A stretch of 64,000 bases of DNA, taken from NCBI GenBank assembly GCA_963843275.1, contig CAWJJM010000004.1, positions 372,001-436,000 of the forward strand. The letters are read 5' to 3'. The position numbers and the translations under genes were made by a program. How positions within the stretch are numbered: the stretch's first letter is position 1; each line of letters opens with the position of its first letter. This document shows, piece by piece, positions 18,199 to 26,255 of this stretch. Source of the DNA: CAWJJM01 sp963843275. Its GTDB lineage: Bacteria > Acidobacteriota > Thermoanaerobaculia > Multivoradales > JBCCEF01. The notes beneath the pieces were generated by a model, which was not told the origin of the DNA, did not search any database, and saw only the letters and a list, made by a program, of their open reading frames with translations.

Positions 18199-19202
18199 CG
18201 GATCCGGTTCCCCGTCGCCACCCTGTAGGTGCGGATCGCCGCCACCCGCACCGCCAACGGAAGACGGAACAACCCCCTCTCGGCGGCGGTCGTCGCCCAC
18301 CCGACCGCCTCTCCCGCCCAGGCTGCCGCCCGGGCGGCGCGTGGCCCCGCGGGCGCCGCCGGGTAGCCGAACGCCTCGCCCAGAGGCTGGCAGAGGCGAT
18401 CGGCCAACGCGATCTCGCGGGGGGCCAACCGTGCCCGACCGCGGCCCGGGCGCGACGGGTCGAGGGGGCCGGCCAGCGAACCGTGCCAGGGCAGGTCCTC
18501 CTCGGCCCGACCGGCGCGATGCTCCAGAATCCTGTCGGAGAACGGCACGCCGAGGAAGTCGCAGATCCGGCCCAGCACGGAACGTGGATCGGCGACGAGG
18601 TCCTCGAAGCGCACCCGCAGGAAGCGATCCGCGCGGCCTCGCGACGCCGCCAGCACCGCCTCGTTGTAGCGGCGCCAGCGTACCGCCAGGGCGCCGACCG
18701 ACGACAGATCGAACGGTACTTCCCGGAAGGAGGCGACGTTGTCCCGGTAGTCGCGGACGAGATGGACGAAGCGCGCCTGCGGGAAGAGCTCCGCCAGCTC
18801 GCCGCAGAACAGAGCGTAGAGGGGGTTCTTGTCGCCGAGCCACAGCGCCTCGGGGTTGTCGTGGGCCGCCGCGCTCGCGGCGTAGACCTCGGCACACAAG
18901 CGCGCCAGCGTCGCGCCCGGCGTGGCGGTGAGCCGGGCGGCGAGATCCTGCGGGGCCAGCCGCCAGCGCCGCATCCGCTCCTCGTGCCACACCTCGCGGG
19001 CGAAGCGATGCACCGTCGCCGCGTCCCAGCGCACGTCGGCGTAGCGGCGGAACAGGTGCAGCACGAACAGCGACTCCGGCGCCACGAAGATCGCCGGGTG
19101 GGCGTCGAGGAGGCGGGCGAGGAGCGTGCCCCCCGAACGGCCGCGGCCGACCAGGATGAACATCCGCCGCTCCGCCGGCAACCCGGCGGGGGCCGCCGGC
19201 AT
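18195..19202 (-). CDS. Sulfotransferase family protein (second of the operon)
   Basis: The 335-residue protein has the 5'-phosphosulfate-binding loop in FILVGRGRSGGTLLARLLD near the N-terminus and the 3'-phosphate-binding motif region in VHLVRDYRDNVASF. Later segments RFEDLVADPRSVLGRICDFLG and FLGVPF are typical of PAPS-dependent sulfotransferases. It would transfer sulfate from PAPS to a hydroxyl or amino group of a glycan or lipid. The ATG at 19202 shares one base with the aminotransferase stop (TGATG). It is only distantly similar to the other sulfotransferase of the operon (20368-21168), so the two probably act on different positions or substrates. Confidence 0.82.
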   Translation of the reverse strand: MPAAPAGLPAERRMFILVGRGRSGGTLLARLLDAHPAIFVAPESLFVLHLFRRYADVRWDAATVHRFAREVWHEERMRRWRLAPQDLAARLTATPGATLARLCAEVYAASAAAHDNPEALWLGDKNPLYALFCGELAELFPQARFVHLVRDYRDNVASFREVPFDLSSVGALAVRWRRYNEAVLAASRGRADRFLRVRFEDLVADPRSVLGRICDFLGVPFSDRILEHRAGRAEEDLPWHGSLAGPLDPSRPGRGRARLAPREIALADRLCQPLGEAFGYPAAPAGPRAARAAAWAGEAVGWATTAAERGLFRLPLAVRVAAIRTYRVATGNRIR

Positions 19203-20371
19203 CACGCCGAGAAGTCCCGGACCGCCGCGACGACCCGGTCGACCTCCGCATCGCCCAGGGCGGTGAAGAACGGCAGTCGCACCAACCGCTCGCTGACCGA
19301 CTCGGTGACCGGCAGCTCGCCTGGACGGCCGCCGAAGCGCCGCCCCATCCGGGCCAGGTGCAGCGGCTGGAAGTGGAAGGTGGCGTGGACTCCGCGGCGC
19401 CGCAGGTGCTCGATCAGCCGCTGCCGGTCGGCGGCGGACGGCATCAGGAGATAGAACAGGTGATAGGCCGGCTCGCACTCCGGCGGCACCCGCGGCAGGC
19501 CGACGCCGTTCGCCGGCGCCCAGTCGGCGAGCCCCGCCAGATAGCGCTCCCAGACCCGGCGCCGCGCCGCCTGCACCTCGTCCCGTGACTCGAGCTGCGC
19601 CAGCAGGACCGCGGCGAGGAGCTCGGAGGGCAGGTAGCTCGATCCGACGTCGACCCAGCTGTACCGGGCCACCTCGCCGCGGACGAAGCGGCTGCGATCG
19701 GTTCCCTTCTCCCGGACGATCTCGGCCCGGGCGCACAGCTCAGGGTCGTTCACCAGGAGCGCCCCGCCCTCGCCGCAGGTGAGGTTCTTGGTGGCGTGGA
19801 AGCTCAACGTCGCCAGCGCCCCGAACGATCCCAGCGGCCGGCCCCGGAAGCGGCCGAACAGCCCGTGGGCGTTGTCCTCGACGACCGGCACCCCGCGCTC
19901 GGCGGCGAGGGCGGTGATCGCGTCCAGCGCCGCGGCGACCCCGGCATAGTGGACCACCACCACGGCGCGCGTGCGCGGCCCGAGCCGGTCGGCGAGGAGG
20001 GTCTCGTCGAGGTTCAAGGTGTCCGGGCGGACGTCGACGAAGACCGGGCGGGCGCCGCGCAGGACGAAGGCGTTGGCGGTCGAGGGGAAGGTGAACGACG
20101 GCAGCACGACCTCGTCGCCGGGTCCGACGTCGAGCAGCAGTGCGGCCATCTCCAGGGCGTGCGTGCAGGACGTGGTCAGCAGCGCCCTCGGCACCTCCAC
20201 GCACTCCTCCAACAGCCGCTCGCAGCGCGCGGTGAACGGCCCGTCCCCGGCCAGCCGATCGTCCGCGAACGCCTGCGCCAGGTACTCGATCTCGCGGCCC
20301 ACCCGGGTGGGCCGGTGGAACGGCACGGGCCGCGACGGCGCCGGACTCCGAGGGCGCTCGCTCGGGGTCAT
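19202..20371 (-). CDS. DegT/DnrJ/EryC1/StrS sugar aminotransferase (WecE-like)
   Basis: This family uses PLP and glutamate to aminate nucleotide-linked keto-sugars. The PLP lysine is Lys195 in LSFHATKNLTCGEGGAL. The substrate region includes LPSFTFPSTANAF, VVVVHYAG, VEDNAHGLFG and the C-terminal HFQPLHLARMG. These match WecE/RffA, which makes dTDP-4-amino-4,6-dideoxygalactose, better than other subfamilies; the exact sugar remains inference. The 389-residue length is normal. The ATG at 20371 overlaps the upstream stop (ATGA). Its position between two sulfotransferase genes points to a sulfated amino-sugar product. Confidence 0.88.
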   Translation of the reverse strand: MTPSERPRSPAPSRPVPFHRPTRVGREIEYLAQAFADDRLAGDGPFTARCERLLEECVEVPRALLTTSCTHALEMAALLLDVGPGDEVVLPSFTFPSTANAFVLRGARPVFVDVRPDTLNLDETLLADRLGPRTRAVVVVHYAGVAAALDAITALAAERGVPVVEDNAHGLFGRFRGRPLGSFGALATLSFHATKNLTCGEGGALLVNDPELCARAEIVREKGTDRSRFVRGEVARYSWVDVGSSYLPSELLAAVLLAQLESRDEVQAARRRVWERYLAGLADWAPANGVGLPRVPPECEPAYHLFYLLMPSAADRQRLIEHLRRRGVHATFHFQPLHLARMGRRFGGRPGELPVTESVSERLVRLPFFTALGDAEVDRVVAAVRDFSA

Positions 20372-21168
20372 CCCGCCGCCCCATGGTAGGCCGGGTCGGG
20401 AACGCTCACCGGTGCCCCGAGGCGCCAGGCCGACAGGTCGAGACCGTAGCGGCGGGCCAGGCGCCGGTTGCCGGCGGCGAAACGCTCCACCAGGAGGTCG
20501 CGGAGGGCCCGGTCCAGCGCTTCGGCACCCGGGGCGGGATCGATCGCGCGGTCCGGCGGGGCGGGCTGGAGATCGGCATCCGCCCCCAGCGCCAGCAGCA
20601 GGCGGCGCAGGGTGGCTGCGGTGTCGGACCGCAGGTCCTCGTAGAGCAGGAGGGTCAGACGCTCGCGACCGAGGGCCGCCTCCCACGGGGCCAACAGGTC
20701 GGCGTAGTCGCCGCGCCGCAGATAGGCGAAGGGCGACACCGAGAAACGCCGGCGATCCCAGTCGCGGCGGCGGCGCTCCTCGTCGCGGAAGGCCACCTCC
20801 ATCGACTCGGTCTCGACCCCGTTGTCGACGCTGAAGCGGTAGTTCGACACCGCCCGCTCGACCGGGTCGCGGAGAACGAAGACCAGGCGGACCCCGGGGA
20901 GCAGCCGGCGCATCGGCGCCGCCGCCTCCGGCCGCTCGAGATAGCTGGTGCTCTTCTCTCCCAGCAGCCGCACGCCGGCCGGCGCTGGCGGGAAGAGGGA
21001 GGCGTACTCCTCGCGCGTCGCCGCGCCGGCGTCCGGTCGCAGGAAGAACTTCGGCTCGGGCCGCAGGGGCCGGGCCATCGCGATCTGGGGATGCAGGTCG
21101 AGCAGCCGAGCCAGCCACGTGGTGCCGGACCGCTGCGCCCCCCCGACCACGAAATGGTCAGGCAGCAC
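20368..21168 (-). CDS. Sulfotransferase (heparan-sulfate/NodH-type, first of the operon)
   Basis: The 266-residue cytoplasmic protein shows the PAPS 5'-phosphosulfate loop in VGGAQRSGTTWLARLLDLH, EKSTSYL and the 3'-phosphate motif LRDPVERAVSNY, with the later segment RLTLLLYEDLRSD. These are classic sulfotransferase-1/3 features. The start is a GTG at 21168 that lies 11 nt inside the upstream glycosyltransferase gene. Its stop overlaps the aminotransferase start. Sulfation of a glycan or lipid head group is inferred from the neighbours. Confidence 0.87.
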   Translation of the reverse strand: MLPDHFVVGGAQRSGTTWLARLLDLHPQIAMARPLRPEPKFFLRPDAGAATREEYASLFPPAPAGVRLLGEKSTSYLERPEAAAPMRRLLPGVRLVFVLRDPVERAVSNYRFSVDNGVETESMEVAFRDEERRRRDWDRRRFSVSPFAYLRRGDYADLLAPWEAALGRERLTLLLYEDLRSDTAATLRRLLLALGADADLQPAPPDRAIDPAPGAEALDRALRDLLVERFAAGNRRLARRYGLDLSAWRLGAPVSVPDPAYHGAAG

Positions 21169-22174
21169 CGCGCACGACCTCCGCCACCTCGTACGGCTCG
21201 GCCCGGCTCGTCAGGTCGACCAGGCGCAGCAGGTACTCGCCGACCATCCCCAGCAGGAGGAGCAGCAGCCCGTTGAAGAAGGCCAGCATCACCGCCACCG
21301 ACGCCCAGCCCGGCACCGCGCGGGCGAACAGCAGCCCGCGCGCCAGGAACCAGGAGCCCAGGGCGAAGGCGACGAGCGCGGCGACGAAACCGATCGTCAT
21401 GACGGCCCGCAACGGGAAGGAAGAGTAGTTGAAGAGGATGCGCGCCAGCACCTCGAGCAGCTTCGCAGGACCGTAGCCCGACAGCCCGACCTCGCGCGGA
21501 CGGTGTGCGACGCGGACGTTCGCCGGCCGGCGGGCCGCGAGAACGGCGAGCCCGCTGATGTAGGGGTACCGGGTGCGGTGGGCGAGCAGACGGTCGACCA
21601 CCGGCCGGTCCAGCAAGCGGAAATTGGTCAGGACCAGGCCGCGAGGTTGCCGGAAGACGCGCCGGTTGAGGAGGTGGACCAGGCGGCTGCCCCAGCGCCG
21701 GACGGTCCCGTGGGCCTTGCGCTCCGGCACCCCGAACACCAGGTCGTGCCCCTGGTCGGCGGTGGCGAGCAGACGGTCGATCTCTTCCGGGGGGTTCTGC
21801 AGGTCGTCGTCCAGGGTCACCACACGGTCGCCGCGGCTGTGCCGCAGGCCGCAGAGCACGGCGGTGTGCTGGCCGTAGTTGCGCAGCAGGTCGATGGCCA
21901 CCACCTCCGGCACCTCGGCCGCCAACCGGCGGAGCACCTCCCAGCTCCCGTCCCGGCTCCCGTCGTTGACGAGGATCAACTCGTGCGCCAGCCCGCGCTC
22001 GCTGAAATAGCGCTGGCAGGCGGCGACCGTCCGCGCCACCACACCCTCGCTCTCGTAGACCGGGATCACCACACTGACGAGCGGGGTGGACGCCCCGCGC
22101 CCTCCGGGCTCCTGTCCTGGGGCGCGGCCGATCGGCCGCGCGCCCGCCGGATCGACCGCGTCGTCGGATGGCAC
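21158..22174 (-). CDS. GT2 family glycosyltransferase (polyprenyl-phosphate sugar transferase type)
   Basis: The 338-residue protein starts with a GT-A domain (LVSVVIPVYESEG, LVNDGSRDGS, VVTLDDDLQNPPEEI with the DDD metal motif). It ends with two membrane helices (MTIGFVAALVAFALGSWFLA and a second near 285-310). This is the arrangement of ArnC/GtrB/DPM1-type enzymes that load a sugar onto polyprenyl phosphate at the inner membrane. It heads the five-gene minus-strand operon. A TACGCT box lies 8 nt before the GTG start, suggesting a leaderless transcript. Confidence 0.88.
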   Translation of the reverse strand: MPSDDAVDPAGARPIGRAPGQEPGGRGASTPLVSVVIPVYESEGVVARTVAACQRYFSERGLAHELILVNDGSRDGSWEVLRRLAAEVPEVVAIDLLRNYGQHTAVLCGLRHSRGDRVVTLDDDLQNPPEEIDRLLATADQGHDLVFGVPERKAHGTVRRWGSRLVHLLNRRVFRQPRGLVLTNFRLLDRPVVDRLLAHRTRYPYISGLAVLAARRPANVRVAHRPREVGLSGYGPAKLLEVLARILFNYSSFPLRAVMTIGFVAALVAFALGSWFLARGLLFARAVPGWASVAVMLAFFNGLLLLLLGMVGEYLLRLVDLTSRAEPYEVAEVVRGAA

Positions 22175-22182
22175 GACCGATC

Positions 22183-22188
22183 AGCGTA
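22183..22188 (-). promoter_or_regulatory. -10 hexamer (extended) of the sulfoglycan operon
   Basis: On the minus strand TGCTACGCT, hexamer TACGCT, ends 8 nt before the GTG at 22174. The predicted transcript is leaderless or nearly so. Confidence 0.5.
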
Positions 22189-22308
22189 GCAGATGCCCGC
22201 GACAGCCGGCCGCGGTAGAACCTCGACGCGCGGGCGCCGCCGCGAACGTGGTCCTGCGGATCGTCCATGCGGCATCGTCGGCCGCGGGCCGCCCGCCCAC
22301 CACCACGC

Positions 22309-22314
22309 TATCAT
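22309..22314 (+). promoter_or_regulatory. Possible -10 hexamer for the polytopic membrane protein gene
   Basis: TATCAT in GCTATCAT is the only AT-rich hexamer in the 277-nt divergent region. It would give a leader of about 130 nt to the GTG at 22452. No good -35 box is visible. Confidence 0.3.
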
Positions 22315-22451
22315 CGCGGCATCGACCCGGGAGCGCACACTCCCCCGACCTCGAGCAGGCGCGGCGAAGGTCCGGTTCCGCCCCGGCGGAGGCAGGCCGG
22401 GGCCATGGGCGCGACGGCTCCGCGAGAACCGCCGCCATCGACCGATTCCCC

Positions 22452-24395
22452 GTGGTGACGCCACTTCCCGACCGACGCGCCGCCGGAGCGCGGGCGCTCC
22501 GTTGGGGGACCCGGGTCGCTCCCGATCTGCTCGCGCTCGCCGGGATCGCGGTGCTGACCGCCCTGCTGTGGGCTCCCTCCCATCTCGCGCAGACCGGCCT
22601 GGTCGAGGAGTGGGTGAACTTCGAGACGCTGCGGGAGGGTGGATCGCTGATCCCCCCCGGCCCGCAGCAGCAGCTCGTCCGCCCGCTCCTCAAGCTCCCG
22701 ATCGTCCTCGCCTACCACCTCACGCCCGACTCCTTCGCCGGCCTCCGCCTGCTGGCCGCGGTCCTGTTCCTGATCAAGGGCGCCGCCCTCTTCGCCATCC
22801 TGCGTCTCCTGGGATCGGGACGGGCGCTGGCCTTCCTCGCCGCCGCCCTCGCCATCGTCTATCCCGCCGACGCGGCCCTTTTCGCCAGCCGCGCCATGGG
22901 AAAGCACTTCAGCCTGCCGCTGTTCCTGGTGGCCGTCTACGCGCTTCTGCGCCTGGCCCGGGACGGCCGGTGGCTCCACGGCGCGCTGCTCGTCGCGGCG
23001 CAGATCCTCGCCCTCGGGTCGTCGGAGATGACGCTGCCCCTCGCCGCCGTCGCGCCGGCGCTGCTGGCGGCGCTGCCCCGTCTCCGCCGTGGGCGCGTGG
23101 CCGCCACGCTGGCGACCTGGTACGCCGTGCCGTCGGTGGCGGCGCTCCGCCTGGCCCTGGCCCTCCACCCCGGGAGCATCTCCTACCAACGGAGGAAGCT
23201 CGCGATCGACGGCCCCGGCGAGCTGCTGGCCTCGCTCGGCACGGCCTACCGGCGGGTCTTGATCGACATCTGGCCGCGCGGGCTGCACGAGCTGACCGGG
23301 GGCGCCGCCGGCACTGCCGCCCTCCTCGGCGGGCTCCTCGCAGCGGCGATGGTCCTCGTCCTCGCCCGCCGGGAGACCACCCCCTGCCCCGGCCCGCGGC
23401 GCCTCGCCGTTCTCGCGGCGGGCGGCCTGGCGGTGATCGGGGTGGGCTTCTCTCCCTTCCTCCCCACGGTCCTGCGGCGGCTCGACTACACGACGCTGCT
23501 GGTCGCCTCGCTGGGGGGGGCGGTCGTCGTCACGACGGCTTGCGCGGCCACGAGCTGCCTGGCGAGCCGGCACGGCCGCGCCGTCTTCGCGGCCCTCGGG
23601 GCGCTCGCGGTGACGGTGGCGAGCGGCGGCGCGCTCACCCAGCACCGCGCCTACGCCGCCTGGTCCCGGGCCCAGCAGCGCGTCCTCCGGGACATGGTGG
23701 CGGCGAGCGGCGGCGGCTTCGCCCCCGGCACGGTGGTCCTGCTGATCAGCGGCGCGGCGCGCACCGAGCCGGGTTGGGAGTTCCGTCCGGGGAGGCCCTT
23801 CTACCCACCGCTGGCCTTCACGGCGAGCTCGCGCTTCGTCTTCGCGGACAGCTCGCTCGAGGCCCGGCTCTGTCTGCCGTTCCAGGAGGACGAGCCGCGG
23901 TGGTGGCACGATCGCTGCCGGCTGGACGGGAGCGGGGTGAGCCTGGAGTCGATCCGCGCGGGCGAGCTCGAGGTCCCCTGGGAGGGTGTCGTCGCCTTCG
24001 CGCTCCAAGCCGACGGCGGTGCGCGGCTCCTGGCGGAGATCCCCGACCGCTTCCTCGGTCCCGCCCACGCGGCGCGAGGCTACCGGCCCGAGCGACGGCT
24101 CTCCCCCTCGCCGCGGATCCGCCGGCGGGCCCGGCGCCTGCTCCCCGATCCCACCCCCGTGGGCGAAGGCGCGCCCTCTCTCGCGCCTGCTGCTCGCCGG
24201 AGAGATCCGGCGGCCGGCGAGGCTCCCCGCGCTCGTCCGAGCCCGCCGGTCGGCCGGGTGTGGGCTCAGTCCACCCCGAGCACCGCCAGGAAGGCCTCCT
24301 GCGGGATGTCGACCCGACCGACCCGCTTCATCCGTCGCTTGCCCTCTTTCTGCTTCTCGAGCAGCTTGCGCTTGCGGGTGATGTCGCCGCCGTAG
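22452..24395 (+). CDS. Polytopic membrane protein, glycosyltransferase-like, function unknown
   Basis: About nine to eleven hydrophobic helices occupy residues ~25-400 (for example LLALAGIAVLTALLWAP and LRLLAAVLFLIKGAALFAIL). A ~150-residue soluble part follows, with FVFADSSLEARLCLPF and an EDEPRWWHDRC segment. The shape resembles integral-membrane GT-C glycosyltransferases, but no Asp-Glu catalytic loop can be assigned with confidence. The start is uncertain: GTG at 22452 or 22455. The last ~80 codons are arginine/proline-rich and lack recognisable structure, and the frame runs 130 nt into the 3' end of convergent lepA. The gene diverges from the sulfotransferase operon and may belong to the same pathway. 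Confidence 0.65.
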   Translation: MVTPLPDRRAAGARALRWGTRVAPDLLALAGIAVLTALLWAPSHLAQTGLVEEWVNFETLREGGSLIPPGPQQQLVRPLLKLPIVLAYHLTPDSFAGLRLLAAVLFLIKGAALFAILRLLGSGRALAFLAAALAIVYPADAALFASRAMGKHFSLPLFLVAVYALLRLARDGRWLHGALLVAAQILALGSSEMTLPLAAVAPALLAALPRLRRGRVAATLATWYAVPSVAALRLALALHPGSISYQRRKLAIDGPGELLASLGTAYRRVLIDIWPRGLHELTGGAAGTAALLGGLLAAAMVLVLARRETTPCPGPRRLAVLAAGGLAVIGVGFSPFLPTVLRRLDYTTLLVASLGGAVVVTTACAATSCLASRHGRAVFAALGALAVTVASGGALTQHRAYAAWSRAQQRVLRDMVAASGGGFAPGTVVLLISGAARTEPGWEFRPGRPFYPPLAFTASSRFVFADSSLEARLCLPFQEDEPRWWHDRCRLDGSGVSLESIRAGELEVPWEGVVAFALQADGGARLLAEIPDRFLGPAHAARGYRPERRLSPSPRIRRRARRLLPDPTPVGEGAPSLAPAARRRDPAAGEAPRARPSPPVGRVWAQSTPSTARKASCGMSTRPTRFIRRLPSFCFSSSLRLRVMSPP

Positions 24396-26065
24396 CACTT
24401 GGCGGTGACGTTCTTCGACAGCGCGCGGATGGTCTCCCGGGCGATCACGCGGTGGCCGATCGCCGCCTGGATGGCGACCTCGAACATCTGCCGCGGGATG
24501 AGGTCCCGCATGCGCTCGACCAGCGTCTTGCCGCGGTCGTAGGCCTTGTCGCGGTGGACGACGAGCGACAGCGCGTCGACCGGCTCGCCGTTGACCAGGA
24601 CGTCGAGCTTGACCAGGTCGCTGCGCCGGTGGCCGGTGTAGTGGTAGTCGAAGGAGGCGTAGCCGCGGGAGACCGACTTGAGGCGGTCGTAGAAGTCGTG
24701 GATCACCTCGGCGAGCGGGAAGTCGTACTCGATCAGCACCCGCTCGGCGGAGAGGTAGTGCAGGCGCACCTGCTCGCCGCGGCGGTCCTCGCACAGCGCC
24801 AGGATGCCGCCCACGAAGTCGGCGCGGGTGAGGATGGTGGCGCGGATGAAGGGCTCCTCGAGGAAGTCGATCTTCCCCGCCTCGGGCAGCTTGGCCGGGC
24901 TGTCGATCTCGAAACGGGTGCCGCCCGTGGTGTGCACGACGTTGCGGACGCCGGGGGCGGTGGTGATCAGGTCGAGGTCGAACTCGCGCTCCAGGCGCGC
25001 CTGCACGATCTCCATGTGCAGCAGCCCCAGGAAGCCGCAGCGGAAGCCGAAGCCGAGCGCCGCCGAGCTCTCCGGCTCGAAGGTGAAGGAGGCGTCGTTG
25101 AGACGCAGCTTCTCCACCGCCGCGCGGAGGTCCTCGTAGTCGTCGGCCGACACCGGGTAGAGGCCGGCGAAGACCATCGGCTTGACCTCCTGGAAGCCCG
25201 GGAACGGCTCGGCCGTGGGGCGGTCGGGGTGGGTCAGGGTGTCGCCGATCTGGGCCTGGATCAGGTCCTTGATGCCGGCGTAGACGTAGCCCACCTCGCC
25301 GACGCCGAGCCGCGCGACCGGGGTCGCCTTGGGCGTGAAGACGCCGAGCTCGTCGACCTCGTAGGTGCGCCCCGACGCCATGAAGCGCACCCGGTCACCG
25401 GCCGCCAGGCTGCCGTCGATCACCCGCACCAGGCAGGTGACGCCGCGGTAGGGGTCGTACCAGGAGTCGAACAGCAGCGCCTTGAGCGGCGCCGCGGGGT
25501 CGCCGGCCGGCGGTGGCAGGTCGCGGACGATGCGCTCGAGCACCGCCGCGACGCCGTCGCCGCGCTTGGCCGACACCCGCAGGGCGCGGGAGGCGTCGAT
25601 GCCGACCACGCTCTCGATCTGCTCGGCGACGCGGTCGGGGTCGGCCGCCGGCAGGTCGATCTTGTTGATCACCGGCAGCAGCTCGAGGTCGTTGTCGACC
25701 GCCAGATAGGCGTTGGCGAGGGTCTGCGCCTCCACGCCCTGGGCGGCATCGACCACCAGCAGGGCGCCCTCGCAGGCCGCCAGCGAGCGCGACACCTCGT
25801 AGGAGAAGTCGACGTGGCCGGGGGTGTCGATCAGGTTGAAGACGTAGTCCTCGCCGTCGGCCGCGCGGTAGCGCAACCGCACCGCGTGGGCCTTGATGGT
25901 GATGCCGCGCTCGCGCTCGAGGTCCATGGCGTCGAGCACCTGGGCCTGCATCTCGCGGTCCGACAGCGCCCCGGTGTGCTCGAGGATGCGGTCGGCCAGG
26001 GTCGACTTGCCGTGGTCGATGTGGGCGACGATCGAGAAGTTGCGGATGCGTTGGTGCGGCTGCAT
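24266..26065 (-). CDS. lepA: Elongation factor 4 (LepA), ribosomal back-translocase
   Basis: LepA is a ribosome-associated translational GTPase linked to initiation and stress adaptation. The 599-residue protein shows all G motifs: AHIDHGKSTLADR (G1), RERGITIK (G2), DTPGHVDF (G3) and NKIDLPAA (G4). The LepA-specific C-terminus includes PRQMFEVAIQAAIG and NVTAKCYGGDITRKRKLL. The ATG at 26065 has a GAGGAA Shine-Dalgarno site. A TATGAT hexamer lies at 26119-26124 on the minus strand. The 3' end overlaps the convergent membrane protein gene. Confidence 0.97.
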   Translation of the reverse strand: MQPHQRIRNFSIVAHIDHGKSTLADRILEHTGALSDREMQAQVLDAMDLERERGITIKAHAVRLRYRAADGEDYVFNLIDTPGHVDFSYEVSRSLAACEGALLVVDAAQGVEAQTLANAYLAVDNDLELLPVINKIDLPAADPDRVAEQIESVVGIDASRALRVSAKRGDGVAAVLERIVRDLPPPAGDPAAPLKALLFDSWYDPYRGVTCLVRVIDGSLAAGDRVRFMASGRTYEVDELGVFTPKATPVARLGVGEVGYVYAGIKDLIQAQIGDTLTHPDRPTAEPFPGFQEVKPMVFAGLYPVSADDYEDLRAAVEKLRLNDASFTFEPESSAALGFGFRCGFLGLLHMEIVQARLEREFDLDLITTAPGVRNVVHTTGGTRFEIDSPAKLPEAGKIDFLEEPFIRATILTRADFVGGILALCEDRRGEQVRLHYLSAERVLIEYDFPLAEVIHDFYDRLKSVSRGYASFDYHYTGHRRSDLVKLDVLVNGEPVDALSLVVHRDKAYDRGKTLVERMRDLIPRQMFEVAIQAAIGHRVIARETIRALSKNVTAKCYGGDITRKRKLLEKQKEGKRRMKRVGRVDIPQEAFLAVLGVD

Positions 26066-26118
26066 GGTTCCTCGGGACGACGTCGGGCCGGCGGGGCGGG
26101 GCGCCCGCGGGGGCAGGG

Positions 26119-26124
26119 ATCATA
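26119..26124 (-). promoter_or_regulatory. -10 hexamer for lepA
   Basis: TATGAT on the minus strand stands 53 nt before the lepA ATG, giving a normal leader with a Shine-Dalgarno site. No convincing -35 box. The 190-nt gap to the upstream peptidase gene otherwise holds only GC-rich inverted repeats such as GGCCGGCC. Confidence 0.4.
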
Positions 26125-26255
26125 ACGTCGCCGGAAGGCGGCGACCTTCCGGCGGCCGGCCGGCGGCACGGGACCGGCGGCCGCCGGGTGGGGGAGGGGC
26201 CGCGGCGACGGGCGGACCGCCGCCGCGGCAGAGGGTCAGCGACGCCGGCGGCGCG

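Noticed and set aside
18171..19454. Long plus-strand frames opposite the second sulfotransferase
   Set aside because: The minus-strand gene has clear PAPS-binding motifs and coupled starts. The plus frames are Arg/Gly-rich noise.
20655..22268. A 537-codon minus-strand frame overlapping the GT2 and sulfotransferase genes in another frame
   Set aside because: It contains no conserved motif, and the true genes occupy the other frames with perfect stop/start coupling.
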